Of a stretch of DNA of 64,000 nt, positions 1 through 7,288 are shown in pieces. The stretch's first letter is position 1. Each line of letters begins with the position of its first letter. The DNA is from Allorhizobium ampelinum S4 (GTDB lineage: Bacteria > Pseudomonadota > Alphaproteobacteria > Rhizobiales > Rhizobiaceae): assembly GCF_000016285.1 (NCBI RefSeq), contig NC_011989.1:747001-811000 (forward strand), given 5' to 3'. The position numbers and the translations under genes are program-made. The notes under the pieces are model-generated. The model worked only from the letters and a program-made list of their open reading frames with translations, was not told the DNA's origin and searched no databases.

Positions 1-49
1 TCGTAAACCCGCGTCGGCTTTTTGAAAAACAACCCCGAAAGGATCATTT

Positions 50-400
50 ATGACCACGGTACATACACCACAAAACCCTGATGGCGCAAGTGTCATCAGC
101 ATTGAAGCGCTTATGGATGTGGCGGAAAAAATCAACAGCCTGGCATCTGACGCGCAGAACTTTACCTTCTTCGCGCAAGGGAGCGTGGACCGTACGCTTT
201 TTCGCGGCACGACTGCGGAAATTTTGACAAACATTCCCGCAGCTCGTGAGTTTTATCATTTTTCGGCAGACGAAAAGAGAACACTTGAGTTCATCGTGAG
301 CGAACTCGATTGCCGCATCAAAGCGCTGGTCGAATTGTCGGACGACTTTGTCGAGGAATTCAACACCTTTCGCCGCAGCCTGAAGGGCGGTGCGGCATGA
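50..400 (+). CDS. Hypothetical protein of the integrated element
   Basis: I do not recognise this 116-residue protein. It has no signal peptide, membrane segment or familiar motif and looks like a small, mainly helical, cytoplasmic protein. The ATG start has a good ribosome binding site (AAAGGA, 6 bases upstream). Its stop codon overlaps the start of the next gene (ATGA), so the two are probably translationally coupled. Position in an element carrying an integrase suggests a phage or island accessory gene. No function is proposed. Confidence 0.6.
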   Translation: MTTVHTPQNPDGASVISIEALMDVAEKINSLASDAQNFTFFAQGSVDRTLFRGTTAEILTNIPAAREFYHFSADEKRTLEFIVSELDCRIKALVELSDDFVEEFNTFRRSLKGGAA

Positions 401-654
401 CGCTTCCAGACAGACAGCAGGTAGTTTCCGCTGTTAATGGCTATCTCAACGCTTCTTCATTGATTGGGATGACTGTGTTCGCGGCCCGTGAAATCACGAC
501 AATGGAAAGCTGCGCGTTTCGCGAGATGGCGATACGCTCTCTTCCCCGTATTCTGACGATGATCGAAGAGCAATTGGAAGAGGTTGGCGAGATCATCATG
601 GATCTTGAAGACAAGCTTGCCATCGAAGAGGCGCTCAAAACCGATGCGGAATAA
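397..654 (+). CDS. Hypothetical small acidic protein, coupled to upstream gene
   Basis: This 85-residue protein starts at an ATG that overlaps the preceding stop codon by four bases. An in-frame upstream ATG at 310 would lie wholly inside the previous gene, so I reject it. The C-terminal third is rich in Glu, Ile and Leu with heptad-like spacing, consistent with a short amphipathic helix or coiled coil. No family is recognised. A strong hairpin terminator follows 8 bases after the stop, so this gene closes a transcript. Confidence 0.55.
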   Translation: MTLPDRQQVVSAVNGYLNASSLIGMTVFAAREITTMESCAFREMAIRSLPRILTMIEEQLEEVGEIIMDLEDKLAIEEALKTDAE

Positions 655-662
655 CAACCATA

Positions 663-692
663 GAGTCGCCAGTCTGGCGACTCTTCTTTTTG
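663..692 (+). terminator. Rho-independent terminator
   Basis: A perfect 10-bp inverted repeat (GAGTCGCCAG at 663-672, CTGGCGACTC at 674-683) is followed by TTCTTTTT. It lies directly after the two-gene unit ending at 654 and just before the HTH gene at 717. Confidence 0.8.
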
Positions 693-716
693 GTTTCTCG
701 ACAAGAGGGGTTTCCC

Positions 717-911
717 GTGAGCAATGACAACGACACCCTTGGCATTAAGGAAATCGCCTCTGAGCTTGGATGCTGCGAACAAACCGTGCGCCGCTACCAT
801 GCCAAAGGCCTTATCCCGTCCCACCAGATCGGCGGCAAGTACAGCCCCATCAAAATGAGCCGCGTAGACCTGCGCAATTTCATGAAGAAAAAGATGAGGG
901 GGAAGCGGTGA
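717..911 (+). CDS. Small helix-turn-helix DNA-binding protein (excisionase/MerR-like)
   Basis: The 64-residue product begins at a GTG preceded by AGAGGGG. An upstream in-frame TTG at 690 lies in the terminator's T tract and is less likely. Residues about 9-50 read as a winged helix-turn-helix of the HTH_17/excisionase type (IKEIASELG, then EQTVRRYHAKGL), with a basic C-terminus. Such small proteins near integrases commonly act as recombination directionality factors or element repressors, and this role is inferred. The stop overlaps the start of the next gene (TGATG). Confidence 0.65.
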   Translation: MSNDNDTLGIKEIASELGCCEQTVRRYHAKGLIPSHQIGGKYSPIKMSRVDLRNFMKKKMRGKR

Positions 912-1102
912 TGGCAAAGCTTCAAGCAACATGGCGCAAGGTTGACGTTACGCGCGCCATTACGGCGGCAATGGCCGGTGGGCTGAATGTGAGCCGCGTA
1001 GAGATTGAAAACGGAAGGATCATTCTGATTTCAACGCAAGCGGTTCAAGCTGCTGAGACTGAATTGGATGTATGGGAGCGGGATCGTGCGCGTAAAGCTT
1101 AA
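911..1102 (+). CDS. Hypothetical small protein upstream of integrase
   Basis: This 63-residue product is not recognised. It starts at an ATG overlapping the HTH gene's stop codon, and its own stop lies inside the 5' end of the integrase gene. The protein has a basic N-terminus, a helical stretch at about 12-25, then a predicted strand segment (RVEIENGRIILIS) and a charged tail. Compact overlaps suggest co-expression with the HTH protein and integrase. No function is proposed. Confidence 0.5.
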   Translation: MAKLQATWRKVDVTRAITAAMAGGLNVSRVEIENGRIILISTQAVQAAETELDVWERDRARKA

Positions 1103-2117
1103 GGGGCTGAATAAGGTCAAAAAGAAGCTGGCAGACGGAACGCCCGTTACATACTTCTACGCCTGGAAAGGCGGCCCGCCGTTACCAGGAAAGCCGGGTG
1201 ATCCTGAATTTATGGCCGCATATAATGCGGCCATTTCTCGCAAGGTGGAGCCTCAGGCTGGAACATTGCAATCGATCCTGAATGCATTCCAGGTGAGTTC
1301 CGATTGGGATGATTTGGCCCCGCGCACGAAGTCGGACTATGTGAAGCTGATCAAGGTGATCGAAAAAGAGTTCGGTACATTTCCAATTTCCGGCCTCAAG
1401 AACAGACGTGCAAAGTCAATCTTTCTCTCATGGCGGGATGAGCGGGCAAGAGCGTCTCGCCGTCAAGCTGATTATGGTTGGCAAGTTCTGGCGCGTATTC
1501 TCTCATGGGCGCTTGGTCGCGGTCTCATTGAGGCGAACCCCTGTGAAAAGGGTGGGCGGCTCTATCAGGGTTCGCGGGCCGAATTTGTTTGGACGGGTGA
1601 CGATGAAGCCAATTTCCTTGCATCTGCACCGCCGCACCTTCATTTGGCGCTAATACTTGCTCTTTGGACTGGGCAAAGGCAGGGCGACCTATTGGCCCTG
1701 ACGTGGCCGCAATACGATGGTGAGCGGATTCGGCTTAAGCAAGGAAAGACCGGGGCGCGGGTGGTGATACCTGTCGGCGGGCCGCTTAAGGCAATGCTTG
1801 ACCCGATCCGGCAAAAGGTGGGCCATGTGCTTCTTACGCTTGATGGTACGCCATGGACTTCGGGCGGCTTTTCATCGTCGTGGCGCAAAGCCTGCGCGGC
1901 GGCTGGCGTCGTCGGTGTAACGTTCAACGACCTACGAGGAACAGCCGTCACGCGCCTTGCGCTTGCCGGATGCACGGAAGCTGAAATTGCGACTATCAGC
2001 GGCCACAGCCTGCGCGACGTTCGCTCAATCCTTGATTCCAACTACCTGAACAGAGACCCAGAGCTTGGCGAAAACGCTATTCGGAAGCTCGAAGGGAGAA
2101 CAAAGTTTCCCAACTGA
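1086..2117 (+). CDS. Tyrosine-family site-specific integrase
   Basis: The 343-residue protein catalyses integration and excision of the element by DNA strand exchange at the att sites. The N-terminal 60 residues resemble the basic arm-binding region of phage-type integrases, residues about 60-160 form the SAM-like core-binding domain, and 165-335 the catalytic domain. Catalytic candidates, numbered from this start, are Arg198 (GQRQGD), Lys221 (KQGKTG), Arg284 in NDLR, His307 (SGHS) and Tyr320 (SNYLNRD). The first His of the usual HxxR box is Asn. The GTG start has GGAG 7 bases upstream; an ATG at 1068 is possible but has a poorer site and overlaps the previous gene more. The gene ends facing the 3' end of tRNA-Gln. 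Confidence 0.9.
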   Translation: MRVKLKGLNKVKKKLADGTPVTYFYAWKGGPPLPGKPGDPEFMAAYNAAISRKVEPQAGTLQSILNAFQVSSDWDDLAPRTKSDYVKLIKVIEKEFGTFPISGLKNRRAKSIFLSWRDERARASRRQADYGWQVLARILSWALGRGLIEANPCEKGGRLYQGSRAEFVWTGDDEANFLASAPPHLHLALILALWTGQRQGDLLALTWPQYDGERIRLKQGKTGARVVIPVGGPLKAMLDPIRQKVGHVLLTLDGTPWTSGGFSSSWRKACAAAGVVGVTFNDLRGTAVTRLALAGCTEAEIATISGHSLRDVRSILDSNYLNRDPELGENAIRKLEGRTKFPN

Positions 2118-2129
2118 GTTTCCAACTGA
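2105..2129. repeat. Tandem 13/12-bp repeat at the integrase stop codon
   Basis: GTTTCCCAACTGA (2105-2117) is followed directly by GTTTCCAACTGA (2118-2129), differing by one C. The first unit contains the integrase stop codon. Short direct repeats beside an att site can be integrase arm-binding sites, which is inference here. Confidence 0.4.
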
Positions 2130-2176
2130 CCATAAATGTTCTGAGATAAAACGAGGGAATACGCTGTAAAAACAAT

Positions 2177-2215
2177 TGGCTGGGGAACCTGGATTCGAAC
2201 CAAGATTAACGGAGT
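2177..2215. other. Putative attachment site in the tRNA-Gln 3' half
   Basis: The 3' half of the tRNA (anticodon loop to CCA) abuts the element. Elements of this class restore the tRNA 3' end on integration, leaving a direct repeat at the far end. The matching copy would lie left of the window, so the exact core cannot be defined. Confidence 0.4.
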
Positions 2216-2250
2216 CAGAGTCCGTCGTTCTACCGTTGAACTATTCCCCA
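2177..2250 (-). tRNA. tRNA-Gln (anticodon CTG)
   Basis: A full cloverleaf is readable on the minus strand. The acceptor stem TGGGGAA pairs with TTCCCCA, the D arm is GTTC/GAAC, the anticodon stem ACGGA/TCCGT encloses the loop CTCTGAC (anticodon CTG, reading CAG), the T arm is CTTGG/CCAGG with loop TTCGAAT, and discriminator G plus an encoded CCA complete the 74 bases. The gene is intact although an element is inferred to be integrated at its 3' end. Confidence 0.95.
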
Positions 2251-2282
2251 GCAGGGGCGGCGTTGCCGTCTGATGGATGCGG

Positions 2283-2310
2283 CTTATAAACAAAAGCTGG
2301 TTGATTGCAA
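2283..2310 (-). promoter_or_regulatory. Sigma70-type promoter for tRNA-Gln
   Basis: On the minus strand, TTGCAA (2305-2310) and TATAAG (2283-2288) are separated by 16 bases, placing the transcription start about 25 bases before the tRNA. The rest of the gap to 2555 shows only a short palindrome, GAACCGGTTC (2331-2340), and no gene. Confidence 0.55.
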
Positions 2311-2555
2311 CTGTCTTTTTGCAAAAAAGTGAACCGGTTCAGACAAATCGGTTTTGCAGCGGTTCCGCCCTTTGAGTGAAGCTGGTTTCGGCCTTGGTTG
2401 GTCGGGGAGGGGGGCTTAAAAAGCATTTGGAGAAGCTTGCCGGGCCTGCTACAATTTTACCAACGAAAATCTAAGGATCGCCAGCGGCATATCTGAAACG
2501 GAATTTCCTCTCGGGTTTTCCCATCAGACTTTGCGCGGCGCTATGGAAGACATCA

Positions 2556-4367
2556 GTGGTAGACCCTGGCAATGGCGGATTTCCGCCAGAAAACGGGGCG
2601 TCAACGTCAAACCGTACCGAGGGCAAGCCCTCGAGGCGCGGTAGGGGCAAGCGGAAAGGCCGGAAATCCGGGCCGCCAGCTAACCCCGTGACGCAAGACC
2701 GGACGGCTTTGGCCGAGCCGGATCGACGTCCCATACAACAAGATCAGCAGGCGGCCCAGCAGGCGCCGGGCCGAAAGCGAAAGCGTCGCAGGAAAGGCCG
2801 CGGCAACACATCGCCGGGGCAGGGCCAGGCGGTGCCGCATCAGGGCGTGGAAACGCAAGAGACAGTGGCTCAGGCTGAACGGCAGGCAGAGCACCATCAC
2901 CGCGATCAGGGCTCTGCCGGGCATGCGCCTCGCGAGGCAGGTTTATCCAATACTCAAGGGCCTAATGCTCAGGGGCATCATACCAAAGAATCCCATATCC
3001 AGGGAAATGCCCTTGCTGGCGAAACTGGTGGTGCGGCCAAAAAATCCACCAGGAAGCGGCGTAAGAACCGGGGCCGGCAGAACGCCCAGGTGCGCCCCTT
3101 GCAGCCTGGCCGCAGCGTGGAAGCCAAGCCTGCCTCTGCCAGCTATTGCCCGCCTGCCGTGGAGGGCCAGAAGTCGGTTGCCGGCTCAGGTGAGGCACCA
3201 CATGGCCGCAGCCGCCATGGCCATGGCGGACATTCCCATGGTGGACATGCTCATGGTGGACAGGGCCATCACCCACATCACGGACAGCATAAAGGGCATC
3301 ATTCCAGCCATGGGCCTTCCGACGACCATCCCGCCGATTTCTACGCGGCGCTTGATCTCGGCACCAATAATTGCCGCTTGTTGATTGCTCAGCCGACCCG
3401 GCCCGGCCAATTCCGGGTGGTGGATGCCTTTTCGCGCATCGTGCGTCTGGGCGAGGGGCTGGCTGCGACGGGGCGGCTCTCGCAGGAGGCGATGGACCGC
3501 GCCATTGAGGCGCTGAAGGTCTGCGCCTCCAAACTGCATGGTGTGGAACTGCGCGGCAAACGGCTGATCGCCACAGAGGCCTGCCGGGCCGCGGAGAATG
3601 GCGAAGCCTTTCTGGAGCGGGTGCGGGCGGAGACCGGGCTTGAGCTGGAAATCATCAACCGCGAGACGGAAGCGCGGCTGGCGGTGTCCGGTTGCTCCTC
3701 GCTGGTTGGACGCGAAACCCGTTCGGTCGTGCTATTTGATATCGGCGGCGGGTCCTCGGAAATCGCGGTGATTCGCATCGGCGACAACCGTTCCAGCCGT
3801 CTGGCCAATCACATCACCCATTGGACCTCGCTGCCGGTCGGGGTCGTCACCCTGTCGGAGCGCCATGGCGGTCGCGATGTCTCGCCCACGGTCTTTGAAG
3901 CGATGATTACCGAAGTGTCGGGCATGCTCGATCAATTCGATTGCCCCTCGGTCGAGGCGCTTGGTCATTCTGCCGCCGATGTCGATTTCCACCTGATCGG
4001 CACGTCCGGCACGGTGACGACATTGGCTGGCGTACATCTCGATCTGCCGCGCTATGATCGCCGCCGGGTGGATGGGTTATGGTTGAGCGATGACGAGGTC
4101 TCGGCCATGCAGGCCAAGTTGCTGTCCTGGGATTACCAGAGCCGTGCCGCCAATCCCTGTATCGGCCCGGACCGGGCGGATCTGGTTCTCGCTGGCTGCG
4201 CCATTCTGGAAGCGATCCGTAGACGTTGGCCCTCCAGCCGCATGCGGGTGGCGGACCGGGGTTTGAGAGAAGGGCTGTTGACGGACATGATGGCCGATGA
4301 TGGTGTCTGGCGACGCAATCGCACCCGTCGTCCGCCGAGCAGCCGGGATCGTGTCCCGCATTTGTGA
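2556..4367 (+). CDS. Ppx/GppA family phosphatase with long basic, His-rich N-terminus
   Basis: The C-terminal 345 residues are an exopolyphosphatase/guanosine pentaphosphatase of the ASKHA fold, which hydrolyses polyphosphate or pppGpp. The motifs are DLGTNN at about 267-272, ATEACR at 339-344, the NRETEA catalytic-Glu segment near 369 and the phosphate loop FDIGGGSSE at 394-402. Residues 1-260 are low complexity: Arg/Lys clusters around 27-37, 73-82 and 165-173, then a His/Gly-rich segment at about 216-252. Ppx and GppA cannot be told apart from sequence alone. The GTG start is the first plausible one in frame; the true start could be further downstream, but the extension is continuous open frame. 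rlmE follows 84 bases later. The extension may bind nucleic acid, polyphosphate or metal (inference). Confidence 0.85.
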   Translation: MVDPGNGGFPPENGASTSNRTEGKPSRRGRGKRKGRKSGPPANPVTQDRTALAEPDRRPIQQDQQAAQQAPGRKRKRRRKGRGNTSPGQGQAVPHQGVETQETVAQAERQAEHHHRDQGSAGHAPREAGLSNTQGPNAQGHHTKESHIQGNALAGETGGAAKKSTRKRRKNRGRQNAQVRPLQPGRSVEAKPASASYCPPAVEGQKSVAGSGEAPHGRSRHGHGGHSHGGHAHGGQGHHPHHGQHKGHHSSHGPSDDHPADFYAALDLGTNNCRLLIAQPTRPGQFRVVDAFSRIVRLGEGLAATGRLSQEAMDRAIEALKVCASKLHGVELRGKRLIATEACRAAENGEAFLERVRAETGLELEIINRETEARLAVSGCSSLVGRETRSVVLFDIGGGSSEIAVIRIGDNRSSRLANHITHWTSLPVGVVTLSERHGGRDVSPTVFEAMITEVSGMLDQFDCPSVEALGHSAADVDFHLIGTSGTVTTLAGVHLDLPRYDRRRVDGLWLSDDEVSAMQAKLLSWDYQSRAANPCIGPDRADLVLAGCAILEAIRRRWPSSRMRVADRGLREGLLTDMMADDGVWRRNRTRRPPSSRDRVPHL

Positions 4368-4451
4368 CCGGACGTAATATTGAGGCATAAAAGTGTTACA
4401 GCGGATCGAAGTGCGGATGCACAGGGCGCTGTCAGGAGTTGAGCAGCAAGC

Positions 4452-5237
4452 ATGACCAAACCACCTATTGGCGGCAACCGCACCGGACGAAAACTGGGCC
4501 AGAAGGTCAAGAAGGGCAAGTTGAAAGCGTCGTCGCGGCGCTGGCTGGAGCGGCATATCAACGATCCCTATGTGCAGCGGGCCAAACTGGAAGGCTACCG
4601 CGCGCGTGCGGCTTTCAAGCTGCTGGAGATCGATGAGAAGCACAATATTCTCAAAGGTGCCCGACGCATTATCGATCTGGGTGCTGCACCCGGCAGCTGG
4701 TCGCAGATTGCCGCGAATGTTACCGGGTCCACCGATAGTGACATCCGGGTTGCGGCCATCGACTTTCTGGAAATGACCCAATTGCCGGGCGTGAAGATCC
4801 TGCAACTCGACTTTCTCGACCCCCAGGCGCCCGCCCTGCTGATGGAAGCGGTCGGCGGCGTGCCGGATGTGGTGATTTCCGACATGGCGGCGCCCACTAC
4901 CGGCCACCAGAAGACCGACCACATTCGCACCATGCATCTCTGCGAAGTGGCCGCTTATTTCGCCGTGGAAGTTCTCGCTGAAGGCGGGCATTTTCTGGCG
5001 AAAACCTTCCAGGGTGGCACGGAAAAAGACCTGCTCAACATGCTCAAGCAGAATTTCAAGCAGGTCATCCATATCAAGCCCGCGTCTTCACGTCAGGAAT
5101 CGGTGGAAATGTTCCTGCTCGCCAAGGGCTTCAAGGGCAGGCGGTCCGGCAATGCGCTGGGTCATGAAGTGGAGGACGATGGTCCTATGCCGCATGATCC
5201 GCGTGAGGATGCAACGGCTGACGAGGATCAGGATTGA
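4452..5237 (+). CDS. rlmE: 23S rRNA (uridine2552-2'-O)-methyltransferase RlmE (FtsJ/RrmJ)
   Basis: RlmE methylates the 2'-O of U2552 in the 23S A-loop during late 50S assembly, using S-adenosylmethionine. The SAM-binding Rossmann motif [10 protein letters not shown] lies at about 74-83. The K-D-K-E catalytic tetrad is visible as Lys56 (AAFKLLEI), Asp144 (SDMAAP), Lys184 (LAKTFQGG) and Glu219 (SVEMF). The N-terminal 30 residues are Lys/Arg-rich, as expected for an rRNA-binding enzyme. At 261 residues it is longer than the E. coli protein (about 209) because of extra residues at both ends. It follows the Ppx/GppA gene, an order I remember from Rhizobiaceae. Confidence 0.93.
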   Translation: MTKPPIGGNRTGRKLGQKVKKGKLKASSRRWLERHINDPYVQRAKLEGYRARAAFKLLEIDEKHNILKGARRIIDLGAAPGSWSQIAANVTGSTDSDIRVAAIDFLEMTQLPGVKILQLDFLDPQAPALLMEAVGGVPDVVISDMAAPTTGHQKTDHIRTMHLCEVAAYFAVEVLAEGGHFLAKTFQGGTEKDLLNMLKQNFKQVIHIKPASSRQESVEMFLLAKGFKGRRSGNALGHEVEDDGPMPHDPREDATADEDQD

Positions 5238-5248
5238 GCGGGGACGCA

Positions 5249-5632
5249 ATGCTGCTCTATATAACGCTTGGCTCCAACGATTTAGAGCGGTCTGGGCGTT
5301 TTTATGATGCATGCCTAAACGCGCTTGGCTTCATCCGTCGGGTGACGGAAAAAGACGAAATTGGATACTCTGCGCCATCGGATGTACGGTGCCGGTTCTG
5401 GCTCGTCAGCCCTTATGACGGCAGGGCCGCCAGCTTCGGCAATGGTTCCATGGCGGCGCTGGCAGCCGGAAGCCGGTCGGATGTCGAGGCTTTTTATGCG
5501 GCAGCGCTGGCAAATGGCGGTTCAGATGAAGGTGCGCCGAGCCTGCGGCCTTTTCATGCGCATTTCTATGCCTGTTATGTCCGTGATCCCGATGGCAATA
5601 AATTATCGGCCGTCTGCGAGCGGCCTGAATAA
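5249..5632 (+). CDS. VOC (glyoxalase/bleomycin-resistance) superfamily protein
   Basis: The 127-residue protein has the paired beta-alpha-beta-beta-beta pattern of the vicinal oxygen chelate fold: an N-terminal half starting LLYITLGSNDLERSGRFYD and a C-terminal half ending YVRDPDGNKLSAV, the typical DPDGN turn. Family members include glyoxalase I, dioxygenases and antibiotic-binding proteins, so the substrate cannot be named. The start was placed at ATG 5249 because the in-frame TTG at 5234 lies inside rlmE and has no ribosome binding site. It almost abuts rlmE, so co-transcription is likely. It converges with the GGDEF-EAL gene. Confidence 0.8.
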   Translation: MLLYITLGSNDLERSGRFYDACLNALGFIRRVTEKDEIGYSAPSDVRCRFWLVSPYDGRAASFGNGSMAALAAGSRSDVEAFYAAALANGGSDEGAPSLRPFHAHFYACYVRDPDGNKLSAVCERPE

Positions 5633-5659
5633 TTGGCCGCTGATTATAATTCCATCGAC

Positions 5660-7027
5660 TCAATAGCCTGAAAACGGCCCCGTCTGCCTGCGAGCGGCGA
5701 AGTCGGAATATTGGCGCGATAGATAGCGCAGCGTGGCCATCGCATCGGCGGGCCTGCCGAAATAATAGCCCTGGCCCATGGTGCAGCCGAGGGCCAGGAG
5801 CCTTGTTGCTTCGCTTAGGGTTTCTATGCCTTCGGCCACTACTTCCAGCTTCAGGCCTTCGCACATGGTGATGATCGCCCGGACGATATGTTCGGAGGTG
5901 GTGTCGGTGGTGATCGCCGAGACGAAGGCTCGATCGATCTTGACCTTGTCAAACGTAAATTCCCTTAAGCGCCCAAGGCTGGATTGGCCGGTGCCAAAAT
6001 CGTCGAGCGAGATACGCACGCCTGCTGCGCGCAGTTCGGCGATGATCCGCCCGGCCATGTCGGCGGAACTCATCACAGCGGTCTCGGTAATTTCCAGTTC
6101 CAGCCGCGACGGGTCGAGGCCGACGCTGTTGATGATGGACAGCGTGCGTGAGGCCGTGCCGGAATCGGTCAATTGCACCGAGGAAAGGTTGAACGACAAA
6201 AACAGTTCTCGCGGCCAGGTCAGTGCCGCTTCCGCAGCCTTGCGCAACAGGGTTTCCGACAGCGTGTCGATAAAGCCCCTATCCTCGGCCAGTGGCACGA
6301 AGATCGCTGGCGAAACAAAGCCGAGATCTGGATCGATCCAGCGAGCGAGCGCTTCGAAACCCAGAACCTTGCCATCGACAAGCGAGACGATCGGCTGGAA
6401 ATGGGTATCGACGGCATCGTTGATGATCGCATTGCGCAGGGCCTGCTCCAATTGGGTGGAGCGGCGCATTTCCTGGGCAATTTCTCGCGAATAGACGGTT
6501 ATCTGGCCGCGTCCGCGCCGTTTTGAGCGATAAAGAGCCGTCTCCGCACTCTTCATCAGCGTCTCGAAATCGTCGCCGGCAAAGGGAAAGATTGCAAAGC
6601 CCAGCGAAGCCGAAAGCCGGACATTGCGGTCGCCGAGGTCGTAGGGCGCCGATAGCACGTCCTTGATCAGATTGCCGATTCGCTCGGCGCTGATCTGTTC
6701 GAAAATCAGCGGCAGGACCACGGCAAACTCGTCGCCATCGTGACGGGTAACAATGGCGCCATCGGGAATACAGGCTTTGAGACGATGGGCGACCTGGCAC
6801 AGAATTTCATCCCCCGCCAACGACCCGAATAGGTCGTTGATTGGCTTGAAACCGTCCAGATTGACCAAAGCCACGGTAAATGGTGCGGGATCGGCGGCGC
6901 GCTCCGCCGATAGGCTGCGGATTCGCTCCTGCAGCCTATGGTGATTGCCAAGCCCCGTCAGCGGATCGGTGAAAGCCTTGGCCTCTCCCTGATCGATGTC
7001 TGGCACTATGGTGTTGGCCGCACCCAT
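5660..7027 (-). CDS. GGDEF-EAL protein (probable c-di-GMP phosphodiesterase)
   Basis: The 455-residue soluble protein has a GGDEF domain (about 18-180) and an EAL domain (about 195-445). The GGDEF signature reads DGDEF at 97-101, with Gly1 replaced by Asp, and no RxxD inhibitory site is seen, so cyclase activity is doubtful. The EAL domain keeps GFEALARW, LELEITE, LDDFGTG, KIDR and VAEGIET, the residues needed for metal binding and c-di-GMP hydrolysis. No membrane segment or sensory domain precedes the GGDEF. Net activity is probably degradation of c-di-GMP, with the GGDEF as a regulatory module (inference). It is transcribed towards the VOC gene. Upstream (7028-7288) is an AT-rich noncoding gap likely to hold its promoter. 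Confidence 0.9.
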   Translation of the reverse strand: MGAANTIVPDIDQGEAKAFTDPLTGLGNHHRLQERIRSLSAERAADPAPFTVALVNLDGFKPINDLFGSLAGDEILCQVAHRLKACIPDGAIVTRHDGDEFAVVLPLIFEQISAERIGNLIKDVLSAPYDLGDRNVRLSASLGFAIFPFAGDDFETLMKSAETALYRSKRRGRGQITVYSREIAQEMRRSTQLEQALRNAIINDAVDTHFQPIVSLVDGKVLGFEALARWIDPDLGFVSPAIFVPLAEDRGFIDTLSETLLRKAAEAALTWPRELFLSFNLSSVQLTDSGTASRTLSIINSVGLDPSRLELEITETAVMSSADMAGRIIAELRAAGVRISLDDFGTGQSSLGRLREFTFDKVKIDRAFVSAITTDTTSEHIVRAIITMCEGLKLEVVAEGIETLSEATRLLALGCTMGQGYYFGRPADAMATLRYLSRQYSDFAARRQTGPFSGY

Positions 7028-7288
7028 TCATTATCCCAAAAAAAGTCATAGATCACGGAATTACCATGCGCATAAAAAATTAATAAAATTCTAGCGTTTA
7101 GCCGAGGAGGACTGTGGATTTTTACCCGTGATTTACTGCATACAACTCGAATGCGTTAGGTTCACATTAAACCCGTCAGACGGTTGCTATCCTCAATGCG
7201 GTTTGTCTTTTCGTCATAATCAGCATTGGTGTCGAACACAGCGGACTGCCTGTCTCTTCCCCAGCCGCTTCAGCTTTCGACGAGGCCA

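Larger units (their letters stand above)
1..2176. mobile_element. Integrase-proximal end of an integrated element in tRNA-Gln
   Basis: Five small, tightly packed plus-strand genes end with a tyrosine integrase whose stop codon lies about 60 bases from the 3' end of a minus-strand tRNA-Gln gene. Integrases of phages and genomic islands commonly sit beside the tRNA 3' end they use as attachment site, so the sequence to the left is inferred to be an integrated element. None of its structural or cargo genes is visible, so phage, ICE or island cannot be told apart. The left boundary is outside the window. Confidence 0.7.
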
